DNA of 64,000 bases from Reyranella sp. (GTDB lineage: Bacteria; Pseudomonadota; Alphaproteobacteria; Reyranellales; Reyranellaceae). The stretch is taken from positions 62,001 to 126,000 of the forward strand of contig NZ_JAUSBN010000047.1 of NCBI RefSeq assembly GCF_030651995.1, given 5' to 3'. Position 1 is the first letter of the stretch. Each line of letters begins with the position of its first letter. This document shows positions 41,597 to 51,714 of this stretch, piece by piece. The notes under the pieces were generated by a model. That model was given only the letters and a program-made list of their open reading frames with translations, had not been told where the DNA came from and ran no database searches. The translations under genes and the position numbers were made by a program.

Positions 41597-44500
41597 ATGT
41601 CAGACACCCGTAAAACGATCAGCGGCGAGTCCGCACCCGTTACCGACATCAACGCACTGCAAGCCGAACTCGGGGCAGCCCGCGAACAGGTGGCGACCCT
41701 GCATGGGCTGATGGAAACCATGTGCGACGGCATGACGGACGGCATCGCCCTGTTCGACGCCGATCGCCGGATCGTTCACATCAACAAGGCGGCGCAGGAC
41801 TTCCTCGGGGTCGGGCCGGTGCTGCCCGGCATGAAAGCTGAAGACATCCTGCTGGCGAGGCAGGCCGCCGGCGACGTCGCGGTCGTCGAGGGCGAGACCC
41901 TGACGATCGATCAACGCATGGCGCGAATCTTCGTCCCGGAAGGCAGCCGGTTCGAACGCGCGCTGGCGAACGGCCGGCACGGCGAGGTCGTGTTTCGCCC
42001 GTTGGCTGGGAGGCAGACGCTCTGCATCTGCCGCGACATCACCGAGCACAAGCGGCGGCAGCGCGAACTCCAGGACGCGCGCGACGCGTTGGCGGACGCG
42101 CACAGGCTGACGAGCACGATCCTCGACACGATGCCCGATGGCGTCGCGCTGTTCGACGCCGATCGCCGGCTGGCCTATGTCAACGACGCCCTCCACAAGC
42201 ACATGGTCCTGCCGGGCAAGGAGGCGATCCGCCTGGGCATGTCGATGGAAGAAATCGCGCGCAGCCGGATCGCGGCCGGCGAGACGATCGTGGAGACGGA
42301 CCACACGCTCTCGGCCGAGGCGCGTGTCGAGCTCGCCCTCAAGCCCGGGGGAAACCGGTTCATCCGCGAGCTGGCTACCGGCCGCCATGTCGAGTTCATC
42401 TTCCAGCCGGTGGGCGATGGCCGGACGCTCGGCATCTATCGCGACATCACTGAACTGAAGCAGCGTGAACGGGACCTGGAGCAGGCGCACGCCGAGACGC
42501 AGGAAGCCCGCGAGCTGATGGAGGCCGTGCTCGGCAGCATGAGAGACGGCGTCGCGTTGTTCGGCGACGGCCGGATCCTCTATGGCAATCCGGCGCTGGC
42601 CCGGAATTTCGACTTTGCCGATCGGTTCGATCCCTGCGGCATGAAGATCGTCGAGGCTCTCGCTATCCTCGAAGCCGCCGGCGATCGCATGGTCGAGAAC
42701 GGCGTGCTTCTGTCCACCGAGGAGCGCGCGCAGCGCATCCTCGCCGGCCACCCGGCCACCTACGAACGGGAACTGCCTTCCGGCCGGCACATCGAATACC
42801 GGTTCGAACGACTGCCGGATGGCCGGACGGTCGGCCACTACCGCGACATCACCGCCCGCAAGCGCCGGGAAGCCCAGCTGGAGCAGGCACACGCGGAGAC
42901 CACAAAGACGCGCGCCTTGCTGAGCGAAGTGCTGGACAACATGACGGACGGCCTCGTGCTGTTCGATGCCGACCTGCGGCTCCTCTATTCGAACCAGGCC
43001 CTGCGCGACTACTTCGACGTCAAGTCGGCGACGTCGATCCAGGGCAGGACGCTGGCCGAACTCCTGGAGAAGCAGGAGGCCACGGGCCACCGTGTTTTCG
43101 CCGACGGCAAACCGATGTCGGTCGAGGAAAGACTGGCACGAATCGCCGATCCGGAGGGAGGACGGGCCGAGCGCGTACTTCGATCGGGCCGGCATATCGA
43201 ACGCTTCTATCGCCCGCTGAGCGACGGCAGGCGGCTCGGCATCTACCGCGACATCACCGATATCAAGCAGCGGCAGGTGGCCCTGGAAAGGATCCTCGAC
43301 AAGGTGGAGGCCGGCGAGCGCCTGATGCGCGTCGTGCTGGATGCCATGCCCGACGGGGTCGGCCTGCTCGACGGCGAAAAGGTTCTATATGCCAACAGGA
43401 CGATGTCGGAACTGTTCGGCTATGCCGGGCTGACCATCCGGCCCGGCACCACGCTGTCGGACATCGTGCGTGCCCAGGAGGCGGCGGGCGACCGCGTGTT
43501 CGTCGACGGCCGCCCGCTCACGGTCGACGAGCGGCTGTCGCGGGTCCTGGCGCCGGGCGGGAGCCGCTTCGAGCGCAAGCTGCCCTCGGGCCGCCATGTC
43601 GAGTTCCTCTTCATGCCGGTCGGCGCCGATCGGACTCTGTGCGTCTATCGCGACATCACGACCCTGACGGACAAGCAGGGGGAACTGGAAAGGGCGCAGG
43701 ACGAGGTCAAGGCAACGCGCAACCTCATGTCCGACATCCTCAAGGGTCTGCCGCTCGGCGTGACCGTTTTCGATTCGGAGCGCCGGCTGATCTACTCCAA
43801 CCGCGAATTCTCCGCCAAGAACCTGGGCCTGGCACCGGAGGCGCTGCCCGATCCCGTTCGGCTGGACGACATCATCCGCGCCCAGATTGCGGTCGGCGAC
43901 CATCTCTACAGCGACGACGGCACGCCGCTGACGCTCGAGCAGCGGCTGGCGCTCTGCCTCGCTCCCAAAGGCAGCCGCTCGCACCGCGTCCTGCCGTCGG
44001 GCCGCCATTTCGAGTTCTCCTTCAAGCCGGTGGGCCAGGGCAACACGATGGCGCTCGTCCGCGATGTCACGGAACTCCGCCGCCGGCAGGCCGAACTGGA
44101 ACAGGCGCGTGACGAACTGGCCGATGCCCATAAGCTCACCGTCACCATTCTGGAATCCATGACGGACGGGTTCAGCCTCTTCCTGCCCGACGGCCGCATC
44201 GCCCTCATGAACAACACCGTTCGTAGAGAATTCGGAATCCCGGAAGACAAGGCGCGCGACATTACCCTCGCAGAACTCGTGCAGATGCAAATTGCGGCGG
44301 GCGACCAGGTCGTGGTCGACGGCAGGATCCTTTCGGTCGAGGAACGGATCGCACGCATCCTCGATCCCGCAGGCTGCCAGTTCGAGCGCGTGATGCCATC
44401 TGGGATCCATGTCGAGTTCAACTTCCGGCCGGTGGGCGACGGGCGCACGCTCGGCATCTACCGCAACATCACCGAACTCAAGCGGCGGCAGACCGACCTC

Positions 44501-46405
44501 GAACTCGAACGCGACAGAACCGCAGCGGCGCGCCAGCTCATGAGCACGGTGCTGGATGGCATGACGGACGGGGTGGCCTTGATCGATGCCGAGCAGCGGC
44601 TTGCCCTCGTCAGCAGAGGAGCGCGGAAGATATTCGGCTTCCCGTCGGACTCATTTGGACTGGGCAAGAAAGTCGTCGACCTCCTGCAGGCAGAAGTTGC
44701 CTCCGGCGATGTCATGATCATGGATGGCAAGGTTCTGTCGATCGAGGATCGAATGGCGCTGATCTTTGATCCCAACGGAAGCCGCTTCGAGCGCGAGCGG
44801 TCGGGTGGACGCCATATCGAGTATACCCACATACCGTTGAAGGACGGCAGCACGGTGGCTCTCTACCGCGACATCACCGAACTCAAGCGTCGGCAGTCCG
44901 AACTTGAATCCGCCCGCGATGCGGCCGAGGCCGCCAACCAGGCCAAATCCACCTTCCTCGCGACCATCAGCCACGAGATCCGCACGCCGATGAACGGCGT
45001 CATCGGCACCGCCGAACTTCTGGAACGCGAACCGCTCGACGAGCGCCAGAAGCGGCTGGTGCGCACGGTGCGCACGTCGGCGACCGCCCTGCTGCGCATC
45101 ATCGACGACGTGCTCGATTTCTCCAAGATCGAAGCCGGCCGCATGGAACTCGAGGACGCGCCGTTCCAGCTGCGCGCCGTCATCGAGGGCACCGGCGAGA
45201 CCCTGTCCGTCCAGGCCGAGAGCCGGGGCCTTGCCGTCACCACCGTGATCGAGCCCGGCACCCCCGAACATCTGCGGGGGGATGCGACGCGGGTGCGCCA
45301 GATCCTGTTCAACCTGATCGGCAATGCCATCAAGTTCACCGAGGTTGGCGAAATTCGCGTCCATGTCCGAACCGTGTCGGAGTCCAAGGAACGCGTGCGC
45401 CTTGCCCTTTCGGTGACCGATACCGGCATCGGGGTGAGCGCCGAGCAGGCGGCCCGGCTGTTCCAGCCGTTCTCCCAGGCCGACAACTCGACGACCCGGC
45501 GGTTCGGCGGCACCGGACTTGGCCTTTCGATCGTGCGTCGACTGGCCGAGTTGATGGGCGGCGGAGTCACGGTCGAAAGCGCGCCCGGACGGGGTTCGAC
45601 CTTCACCGTCACACTCGATCTCGGCCGTGCCGAAGGGCCGGTCGCCGAAGCCACGCCGAAGCCGGCATCGCCCGGCGGGATTGGCAACGGCCGGGTCCTG
45701 GCGATTGACGACTATCCGATCAACCTCGAGGTCCTGACCGGTCAGCTTGAAATCCTGGGCGTGTCGGTCGACACGGCGGCCGACGGAATCGAGGGCCTCA
45801 CCATGTGGCGCAGCAAGACCTATGCGCTGATCCTGACGGACATCCACATGCCCGACATGGACGGCTTCGAGTTGACGCGCCAGATCCGCGCCGAAGAGGC
45901 GACAGACACCACCGGCCGTCACACGCCCATCGTCGCCCTGACCGCCAATGCGCTGAAGGGAGAGGCCGAGAAGTGCCTTGCCGCCGGCATGGACGGCTAC
46001 CTCACCAAGCCCCTGACACTCGACCGCCTGCGCGAGGCGGTGGAACGCTGGATGAGTGCGCCCGCCGAAGGTGCGTCCGGCGAGACGGCCGGCGGGGCCA
46101 ACGCCCCCATCGATCGGCTGGTCGTCGCCCGGATGTTCGGCGACAACCCGGCCATGATCGACCGCGTGCTCCTGCGCTTCCGCGAGGCCGGCGCCGGACT
46201 CGTCGCCGAGATTGTAGCGGCGGGCGAGGACGCGTCGCGGCTGATCGATCTCGCGCACAAGCTCAAGGGCGCCGCGCGCGCCGCGGGTGCGGTGCGCCTG
46301 GGCGACCTGGCGGCGGCCCTGGAACAGTCCGGCAGCGCCGACGCCGCCGCCGCGGTACAGGCCGAGTGGCTGCGGGTCATGCGGGTCCTGCCGGGTCCCG
46401 CCTGA
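41597..46405 (+). CDS. Hybrid sensor histidine kinase with eight PAS-like repeats, REC and HPt, 1602 aa
   Basis: Residues ~35-1100 are eight tandem PAS-like units of about 135 residues, each starting near 'DGMTDG(I/V)ALFDAD' and ending near 'YRDITELKRRQ', with short coiled linkers. Then come a HisKA domain (H1126 in 'ATISHEIRTPMNG'), a HATPase ('GTGLGLSIVRRLAELMGG'), a receiver (D1415 in 'ILTDIHMPDMDG') and an HPt (H1554 in 'DLAHKLKGAARAAGA'). There is no membrane helix or signal peptide, so it senses a cytoplasmic signal. Its phosphoryl group would pass to an external regulator, perhaps the one at 39303. A terminator follows. Confidence 0.93.
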   Translation: MSDTRKTISGESAPVTDINALQAELGAAREQVATLHGLMETMCDGMTDGIALFDADRRIVHINKAAQDFLGVGPVLPGMKAEDILLARQAAGDVAVVEGETLTIDQRMARIFVPEGSRFERALANGRHGEVVFRPLAGRQTLCICRDITEHKRRQRELQDARDALADAHRLTSTILDTMPDGVALFDADRRLAYVNDALHKHMVLPGKEAIRLGMSMEEIARSRIAAGETIVETDHTLSAEARVELALKPGGNRFIRELATGRHVEFIFQPVGDGRTLGIYRDITELKQRERDLEQAHAETQEARELMEAVLGSMRDGVALFGDGRILYGNPALARNFDFADRFDPCGMKIVEALAILEAAGDRMVENGVLLSTEERAQRILAGHPATYERELPSGRHIEYRFERLPDGRTVGHYRDITARKRREAQLEQAHAETTKTRALLSEVLDNMTDGLVLFDADLRLLYSNQALRDYFDVKSATSIQGRTLAELLEKQEATGHRVFADGKPMSVEERLARIADPEGGRAERVLRSGRHIERFYRPLSDGRRLGIYRDITDIKQRQVALERILDKVEAGERLMRVVLDAMPDGVGLLDGEKVLYANRTMSELFGYAGLTIRPGTTLSDIVRAQEAAGDRVFVDGRPLTVDERLSRVLAPGGSRFERKLPSGRHVEFLFMPVGADRTLCVYRDITTLTDKQGELERAQDEVKATRNLMSDILKGLPLGVTVFDSERRLIYSNREFSAKNLGLAPEALPDPVRLDDIIRAQIAVGDHLYSDDGTPLTLEQRLALCLAPKGSRSHRVLPSGRHFEFSFKPVGQGNTMALVRDVTELRRRQAELEQARDELADAHKLTVTILESMTDGFSLFLPDGRIALMNNTVRREFGIPEDKARDITLAELVQMQIAAGDQVVVDGRILSVEERIARILDPAGCQFERVMPSGIHVEFNFRPVGDGRTLGIYRNITELKRRQTDLELERDRTAAARQLMSTVLDGMTDGVALIDAEQRLALVSRGARKIFGFPSDSFGLGKKVVDLLQAEVASGDVMIMDGKVLSIEDRMALIFDPNGSRFERERSGGRHIEYTHIPLKDGSTVALYRDITELKRRQSELESARDAAEAANQAKSTFLATISHEIRTPMNGVIGTAELLEREPLDERQKRLVRTVRTSATALLRIIDDVLDFSKIEAGRMELEDAPFQLRAVIEGTGETLSVQAESRGLAVTTVIEPGTPEHLRGDATRVRQILFNLIGNAIKFTEVGEIRVHVRTVSESKERVRLALSVTDTGIGVSAEQAARLFQPFSQADNSTTRRFGGTGLGLSIVRRLAELMGGGVTVESAPGRGSTFTVTLDLGRAEGPVAEATPKPASPGGIGNGRVLAIDDYPINLEVLTGQLEILGVSVDTAADGIEGLTMWRSKTYALILTDIHMPDMDGFELTRQIRAEEATDTTGRHTPIVALTANALKGEAEKCLAAGMDGYLTKPLTLDRLREAVERWMSAPAEGASGETAGGANAPIDRLVVARMFGDNPAMIDRVLLRFREAGAGLVAEIVAAGEDASRLIDLAHKLKGAARAAGAVRLGDLAAALEQSGSADAAAAVQAEWLRVMRVLPGPA

Positions 46406-46440
46406 CGCGTCGCCGTTTCCAGCTGGCGCTTGACGTGAGG

Positions 46441-46476
46441 GGCCGCAGCGGGCATCCGCTGCGGCCTCAGTCTTTT
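46441..46476 (+). terminator. Rho-independent terminator after the hybrid kinase
   Basis: A 10-bp perfect stem 'ggccgcagcg / cgctgcggcc' with a 6-base loop is followed by 'tcagtctttt'. It separates the kinase gene from leuS. Confidence 0.85.
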
Positions 46477-46504
46477 CTGGGAACACCTTTTCGGGAAGAA
46501 CTCC

Positions 46505-49099
46505 GTGTCGCCGACGCAAGCCGCACCCACCGTGCGCTACAATTTCACCGAAACCGAGAGCAAGTGGCAGAAGGTCTGGGAAGAGCGCCAGACCTTCCGG
46601 GCCGTGATGGATAAGGCGCGGCCGAAATATTACGTGCTCGAGATGTTCCCCTATCCGTCGGGGCGCATCCACATGGGGCACGTGCGCAACTACACGCAGG
46701 GCGACGTGATCGCCCGCTACAAGCGCGCCAAGGGCTTCAACGTGCTGCATCCCATGGGCTGGGACGCGTTCGGGCTGCCGGCCGAGAACGCCGCCATGGA
46801 GAAGAAGGTCCATCCGAAGAAGTGGACCTACGAGAACATCGCCGCGATGAAGAAGCAGCTGAAGTCGATGGGCCTGTCCCTCGACTGGAGCCGCGAGCTG
46901 GCGACCTGCGACCCGAGCTATTACCGCCACCAGCAGAAGATGTTCCTCGACTTCTGGAAGGCGGGCCTCGCCTACCGCAAGGAGGCCTGGGTCAACTGGG
47001 ATCCCGTCGACAACACCGTGCTGGCCAACGAGCAGGTGATCGAGGGCAAGGGCTGGCGCACCGGCGCGCCCGTGGAGCGCCGCAAGCTCACCCAGTGGAA
47101 CCTCAAGATCACCCACTTCGCCGACGAGCTGCTGAGCCGCCTCGATACGCTCGACCGCTGGCCCGAGAAGGTGCGCCTGATGCAGGCCAACTGGATCGGC
47201 AAGAGCCGCGGCGCCCGCGTCTTCTGGCAGCTCACCGACGCCTCCGGTGCCGATCGCGGAAAGCTGGAAATCTTCACGACCCGCCCCGACACGCTGTTCG
47301 GCGCCTCGTTCATGGCGCTGTCGGCCGAGCATCCGCTGGTCCAGGGACTCGCCCCGAGCGATCCCGGCCTGCAGCACTTCGTCGCCGAATGCCGCAAGAC
47401 CGGCACGGCGGCCGCCGAGGTCGAGACCGCCGAGAAGCAGGGCTACAAGCTGCCGCTGCTGGCCAGGCATCCGCTGGTCCCGGGCATGACCGTGCCGGTC
47501 TACGCCGCCAACTTCGTGCTGATGGAATACGGTACGGGCGCGATCTTCGGCTGCCCCGGCCACGACGAGCGCGACCATGAGTTCGCGACCAAGTACGGCC
47601 TGCCGATCCTGCAGGTCGTGGCCCCGGCAGACGGCACGAAGCTCGACATCGCCGCCGCGCCCTATGTCGAGGACGGCCTCATCGTGAACTCCGAATTCCT
47701 CGACGGGCTCGGGGTCGAGGAGGCGAAGGCCCGGGTGATCGCGCGCCTCGAGGAGATGGGCGTCGGCAAGGGCACGACGCAGTATCGCCTGCGCGACTGG
47801 CTGGTCTCGCGCCAGCGCTACTGGGGCTGCCCGATCCCGGCGATCCATTGCGAGAGCTGCGGCGTGGTGCCGGTGCCCGACAAGGACCTGCCGGTGCAGC
47901 TGCCCGATGACGTGACCTTCGACCGTCCGGGCAATCCGCTCGACCGCCATCCGACGTGGAAACACGTCCCGTGCCCGACCTGCGGCAAGCCCGCCCGCCG
48001 CGAGACCGACACGTTCGACACGTTCATCGATTCCAGCTGGTACTTCGACCGCTTCACCTCGCCGCATCTCGAAACCGCGCCGTTCGATCGCGACGAGAAC
48101 CACTACTGGATGCCGGTCGATCAATATATCGGCGGCGTCGAGCACGCGATCCTGCACCTGCTCTATTCGCGCTTCTGGACACGCGCCATGCGCGAGGTCC
48201 AGATGACCAGCCGCGACGAGCCGTTCGACGGCCTCTTCACCCAGGGCATGGTCTGTCACGAGACCTATCGCGCGAGCGACGGGACGTGGCTGACGCCCGA
48301 GGAGATCGAGCGCGAGGGCGGCAAGGTCGTGCGCCTCTCCGACAAGAGCCCGGTCGAGGTCGGCCGCTCGGAGAAGATGTCCAAGTCGAAGAAGAACGTC
48401 GTCGACCCGGACGAGATCATCCGCGACTACGGCGCCGACACGGCGCGCTGGTTCATGCTGTCCGACAGCCCGCCGGAGCGCGACCTCGAATGGACCGAGG
48501 CCGGCGTCACCGGCGCCTGGCGCTTCCAGCAGCGCCTGTTCCGCATCGCCTCTCAGGCGATCGCGACGCTGCCGGCGATCGGCACCGCGAGACCCGCGAC
48601 TTTCTCGGACGCCGCCGTCGCGCTCCGCCGCGCCGCGCACAAGGCGATCGCCGGCCTCTCGGCGGACATCGAGGCCTTCCACTTCAACAAGGCCGTGGCG
48701 CGTCTCTACGAGTTCGCCAACACGATCGATTCGGTCGAGGCCAGCGACGACAGCACGAGGTGGGCGCTGCGCGAGGCGCTGGAGATCTTCGTGCGCCTGA
48801 TCGGCCCGATGACGCCGCATCTCGCCGAGGAACTCTGGCACGCGCTCGGCCACAGGAGCCTGCTGGCCGACGCGCCGTGGCCGCTGCCTGAAGATGCACT
48901 GCTGGTCGACGACACGGTCACCGTCGCAGTGCAGTTGAACGGCAAGCTGCGCGGCACCATTTCCCTGACCAAGGACACGCCCAAGGAGGCGGCGGAAGCC
49001 GCTGCCCTGGCGCTGCCGGAACTTGTCCGGGGGCTCGACGGCAAGACGCCCAAGCGGGTGATCGTCGTGCCGAACCGTATCGTAAACGTCGTGGTGTAG
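46505..49099 (+). CDS. leuS: Leucyl-tRNA synthetase, 864 aa
   Basis: Class I synthetase charging tRNA-Leu. The HIGH motif is '[14 protein letters not shown]', the KMSKS loop '[15 protein letters not shown]', and the CP1 editing domain lies between. '[19 protein letters not shown]' is in the usual insertion. The GTG at 46505 follows a GGGAAGAA site. Length is normal. The cluster leuS - small protein - holA continues on the plus strand. Confidence 0.98.
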   Translation: MSPTQAAPTVRYNFTETESKWQKVWEERQTFRAVMDKARPKYYVLEMFPYPSGRIHMGHVRNYTQGDVIARYKRAKGFNVLHPMGWDAFGLPAENAAMEKKVHPKKWTYENIAAMKKQLKSMGLSLDWSRELATCDPSYYRHQQKMFLDFWKAGLAYRKEAWVNWDPVDNTVLANEQVIEGKGWRTGAPVERRKLTQWNLKITHFADELLSRLDTLDRWPEKVRLMQANWIGKSRGARVFWQLTDASGADRGKLEIFTTRPDTLFGASFMALSAEHPLVQGLAPSDPGLQHFVAECRKTGTAAAEVETAEKQGYKLPLLARHPLVPGMTVPVYAANFVLMEYGTGAIFGCPGHDERDHEFATKYGLPILQVVAPADGTKLDIAAAPYVEDGLIVNSEFLDGLGVEEAKARVIARLEEMGVGKGTTQYRLRDWLVSRQRYWGCPIPAIHCESCGVVPVPDKDLPVQLPDDVTFDRPGNPLDRHPTWKHVPCPTCGKPARRETDTFDTFIDSSWYFDRFTSPHLETAPFDRDENHYWMPVDQYIGGVEHAILHLLYSRFWTRAMREVQMTSRDEPFDGLFTQGMVCHETYRASDGTWLTPEEIEREGGKVVRLSDKSPVEVGRSEKMSKSKKNVVDPDEIIRDYGADTARWFMLSDSPPERDLEWTEAGVTGAWRFQQRLFRIASQAIATLPAIGTARPATFSDAAVALRRAAHKAIAGLSADIEAFHFNKAVARLYEFANTIDSVEASDDSTRWALREALEIFVRLIGPMTPHLAEELWHALGHRSLLADAPWPLPEDALLVDDTVTVAVQLNGKLRGTISLTKDTPKEAAEAAALALPELVRGLDGKTPKRVIVVPNRIVNVVV

Positions 49100-49127
49100 G
49101 GCTTCAAAGCCAGGAAGGGGCCAGAAC

Positions 49128-49298
49128 ATGGCACGCAAGCCGAACTACGATTTCGAGCGTCGCGAACGCGAGCGCTTGAAGGCCATCAAGGTTGCCGAGA
49201 AGGCGGAAGCCAAGCGCGCCGCGCGCGAGCGCGCCAGGCTGGAAGAGGGCGGCGAGGCCGCGGCGGGCGACACCGAGCCGTCAGCCGACAAGGCCTGA
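49128..49298 (+). CDS. Small highly charged conserved-type protein, 56 aa
   Basis: Read directly: it starts MARKPNYDFERRERERLKAIK, continues as an Arg/Lys/Glu-rich helix and ends in an acidic tail '-AAAGDTEPSADKA'. A strong ribosome-binding site (AGGAAGGGG) lies 8 bases upstream of ATG 49128. Strong charge periodicity suggests a single long helix or coiled coil. It sits where the LPS-assembly lipoprotein gene lptE is often found between leuS and holA. No function can be assigned. Confidence 0.75.
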   Translation: MARKPNYDFERRERERLKAIKVAEKAEAKRAARERARLEEGGEAAAGDTEPSADKA

Positions 49299-49335
49299 CG
49301 TCGTTGGCGGCCCGGCCCGTGCTATAGACGGGGCC

Positions 49336-50379
49336 GTGAAGATCGAAGCACGCCAGGTCGAAGCCTTCCTGAAAAAGCCCGATCCCAAGGTGCGGGGGGT
49401 GGTGATCTACGGCAACGACGACGGGCTCGTCGCCGAGCGGGCCGTGGCGTTGGCCAGGACCGTCTGCGAGGACCTCAAGGATCCGTTCCGGGTCGTCGAC
49501 ATCAGCGGCGACGTGCTGAAGCAGGATCCGGCCCGGCTGGCGGACGAGTTCGGGGCCCTGTCGATGATGGGCGGCCGCCGCGTCATCCGCGTGCGGCCGG
49601 CCGGTGAGGAAACCGTCGCGGCCCTGGAGAACCTCGTCGAGGCGACCGCCGGCGATGCGCTCATCATCGTCGAGGGTGGCAACCTCACGCCACGCTCGAC
49701 CCTGCGCACCTTGGCCGAGACCGAGGCCACTTTGGCTGCCCTGCCCTGTTACATGGACAACGAGGCCGCCCTCGAAGGCCTCGTCGAGAGCGCCGCGCGT
49801 GCGCAGGGCCTGACCGTCGAGCCCGATGCGCTGGAATGGATCGTCGAACGGCTGGGCGGCGATCGCGGCCAGACCCGCGGTGAGATCGACAAGCTGCTGC
49901 TCTACAAGGGCACGGATGCCGGCAAGTCCGTAACCCTGGAAGATGCCATGGCCGTTCTGGGCGACACGGCCTCGATCGGAATCGACGACGTGATCGCCGC
50001 GACCTTCGATGGCGAACTCGTGGCCCTCGATCGCGCCCTCGACCGCGTCTTCGCGGAAGGAGGCAACCCGGTCCAGCTCGTGCGTTCGCTGCAGCGGCAC
50101 GCCGACCAGCTGCATCTCGTGTCGGGTCACGCGACAAAGGGCGGCAATCTCGAAGGCGCGATGTTCAAGGCGCGCGGGCTGCCCCGCGGCGGTCCGGTTC
50201 GCCAGCGCTTCGAGCGCCACCTGCGCACCTGGCCGCTTTCGCGCCTCGGTGCGGCCCTGACCACGATCCTGGAGGCCGAAATCGACTGCAAGCGAACCGG
50301 CTTGCCCGACGAGGCGATTGCGCGTCGCCTCTGTCTGCGGCTGGGGCAGGCCGCGCGTTCGGCGAAAGCGCGGCGCTGA
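49336..50379 (+). CDS. holA: DNA polymerase III subunit delta, 347 aa
   Basis: The delta subunit opens the sliding clamp in the clamp loader. 'VVIYGNDDGLVAERAVAL', 'DPARLADEFGALSMMGGRRVIRVR' (in part) and 'GGDRGQTRGEIDKLLLYKG' are family stretches. GTG 49336 is chosen as start; the frame upstream is open but without a site. It ends 4 bp before the convergent encapsulin gene, closing the replication half of the cluster. Confidence 0.93.
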   Translation: MKIEARQVEAFLKKPDPKVRGVVIYGNDDGLVAERAVALARTVCEDLKDPFRVVDISGDVLKQDPARLADEFGALSMMGGRRVIRVRPAGEETVAALENLVEATAGDALIIVEGGNLTPRSTLRTLAETEATLAALPCYMDNEAALEGLVESAARAQGLTVEPDALEWIVERLGGDRGQTRGEIDKLLLYKGTDAGKSVTLEDAMAVLGDTASIGIDDVIAATFDGELVALDRALDRVFAEGGNPVQLVRSLQRHADQLHLVSGHATKGGNLEGAMFKARGLPRGGPVRQRFERHLRTWPLSRLGAALTTILEAEIDCKRTGLPDEAIARRLCLRLGQAARSAKARR

Positions 50380-50383
50380 GCTT

Positions 50384-51199
50384 CTATTTGCCCGTCGGTG
50401 TCAGCGGGATCGCCGCCTGCGGCGACAGCACGAGGAAGGTGAAGCTCTCCTCGATGTAGAGCCGCACGCGCTCGGTGTCGTGCTCGAGATAGCCGATCGA
50501 GAAATCCTGGCCGACCGTCAACTCGAAGTCACCACCCCGCAGGGAGATCACCAGACCACCCTCGAGACCGGGGGCGGCGTAGACCTCGCCGTCGATCAGG
50601 CGCTGGACGTGGCTCAGGATCGGGTAGCCGCCATCGGTGCGCGAGGTCAGATCCTTGTAGAGCTGCTCGCTCAGCACGACGGCGAAGGGGCCTTCGATGC
50701 CTTCGTCGCGCAGCTTCTTCAGCGCTGCGGCGACGGCATCCGGATAGTCGGCGTGGCTGGTGCCCAGCGCCACGGACTGGCCCCTCTGGGCCTCGCAGAT
50801 GCCGGTGATCTGGGCCGCCTCGTAGCCGTGGAAGATGGCACGGTCCTCGGCGATGGCGATCTCGCGCGCCGCAGCCGTCACGCTGTCGAGGTCGGGATCG
50901 CGCGCACCGCGGTCGATCGCATCGAGTTCGGCGCGAGTGACTTCGAAGGGAATGCGCAACTCGACCAGCGGCTGGATACGGCGCAGCAGGGCCCGCACGT
51001 TGCTGCCGCCCGGCGGCGAGGCGATGGGATCGGCCCGGCCCAGCTCGACATCGGATGCGCCCCAACCCAGCGGCCCCCGGAAATCGACGACACGCCGCGC
51101 CGCCAGCAGGGTGCGCAGGGTGCGTTTAGCTTCCTGCTCGATCTCTTCCCAGCCGGCTTCGGTGATGGGCGCGCGGTCGCGGAACAGATGGTTCTTCAT
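50384..51199 (-). CDS. Encapsulin shell protein (family 1), 271 aa
   Basis: The HK97-fold shell protein of an encapsulin nanocompartment. 'MKNHLFRDRAPITEAGWEEIEQEAKRTL' (in part: RDRAPITEAGWEEI), 'ARRVVDFRGPLGW', 'EDRAIFHGYEAAQITGI' and the C-terminal 'IEESFTFLVLSPQAAIPL' are characteristic of the linocin M18/encapsulin family, and length is typical. The start overlaps the stop of its cargo gene (ATGA at 51196-51199), giving coupled translation. It probably self-assembles into an iron-storing shell. Confidence 0.96.
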   Translation of the reverse strand: MKNHLFRDRAPITEAGWEEIEQEAKRTLRTLLAARRVVDFRGPLGWGASDVELGRADPIASPPGGSNVRALLRRIQPLVELRIPFEVTRAELDAIDRGARDPDLDSVTAAAREIAIAEDRAIFHGYEAAQITGICEAQRGQSVALGTSHADYPDAVAAALKKLRDEGIEGPFAVVLSEQLYKDLTSRTDGGYPILSHVQRLIDGEVYAAPGLEGGLVISLRGGDFELTVGQDFSIGYLEHDTERVRLYIEESFTFLVLSPQAAIPLTPTGK

Positions 51200-51591
51200 T
51201 TTTTCACCTGATCTGGAGTCCTGCGCAGGCTGCCGATGCCGAGGCTGCCATCGGAGGCGGGGTTCGCTTCGCTGCCGTCGGGGCCACCGCTCTTCATGTC
51301 GGCCTCGATCTCCTTGATCGGACCTTCCTTGAACAGGAACGTCCGGAGATGCTCGTCCATCTTCGGATCGTTGCGCCGCAGCCACTCGAGCGCCATTGCC
51401 GCGTGTTCCTTCTCCTCGTCACGGTTGTGTTCGAGGATGGTCCGCAACTCGGCATTGGCGGTGGCCTTGGCGCGCTGGTCATACCAGTCGACGGCCTCCA
51501 GCTCTTCCATCAGGGAAACGATCGCGCGATGGCGATCCATGACCTCGGGGCCGAGCTTGGCCGGGTCTTCGTGCAGCGTTTCACTAGCCAT
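51196..51591 (-). CDS. Encapsulated ferritin-like protein (encapsulin cargo), 131 aa
   Basis: A short two-helix ferritin-like protein, with 'IVSLMEELEAVDWYDQR' and 'HNRDEEKEHAAMALEWLRR' providing E30, E60 and H63 as the likely metal ligands of the EncFtn ferroxidase centre. The C-terminal 'DGSLGIGSLRR' (114-124) is the standard peptide that docks cargo inside family 1 encapsulins. Iron is presumably oxidised here and mineralised in the shell encoded next. Gene order cargo-then-shell is as in other EncFtn operons. Confidence 0.95.
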   Translation of the reverse strand: MASETLHEDPAKLGPEVMDRHRAIVSLMEELEAVDWYDQRAKATANAELRTILEHNRDEEKEHAAMALEWLRRNDPKMDEHLRTFLFKEGPIKEIEADMKSGGPDGSEANPASDGSLGIGSLRRTPDQVKK

Positions 51592-51714
51592 GGCGCAGCA
51601 ACGTTACATTCCCCGCCAGGTTCCACAGTTAATGACGGTCGACACGGGGCCGGGGGAACGACGTCGCGCCGGTCCCGTTGCGGCTCTATCGTTGTAATTT
51701 CTGTGGAGAGGGAC

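Noticed and set aside
44651-49138. 1495-residue open frame on the minus strand under the kinase and leuS
   Set aside because: It is antisense to two well-supported genes, has biased Arg/Asp/Gly/His composition typical of GC-rich shadow frames, and shows no domain.
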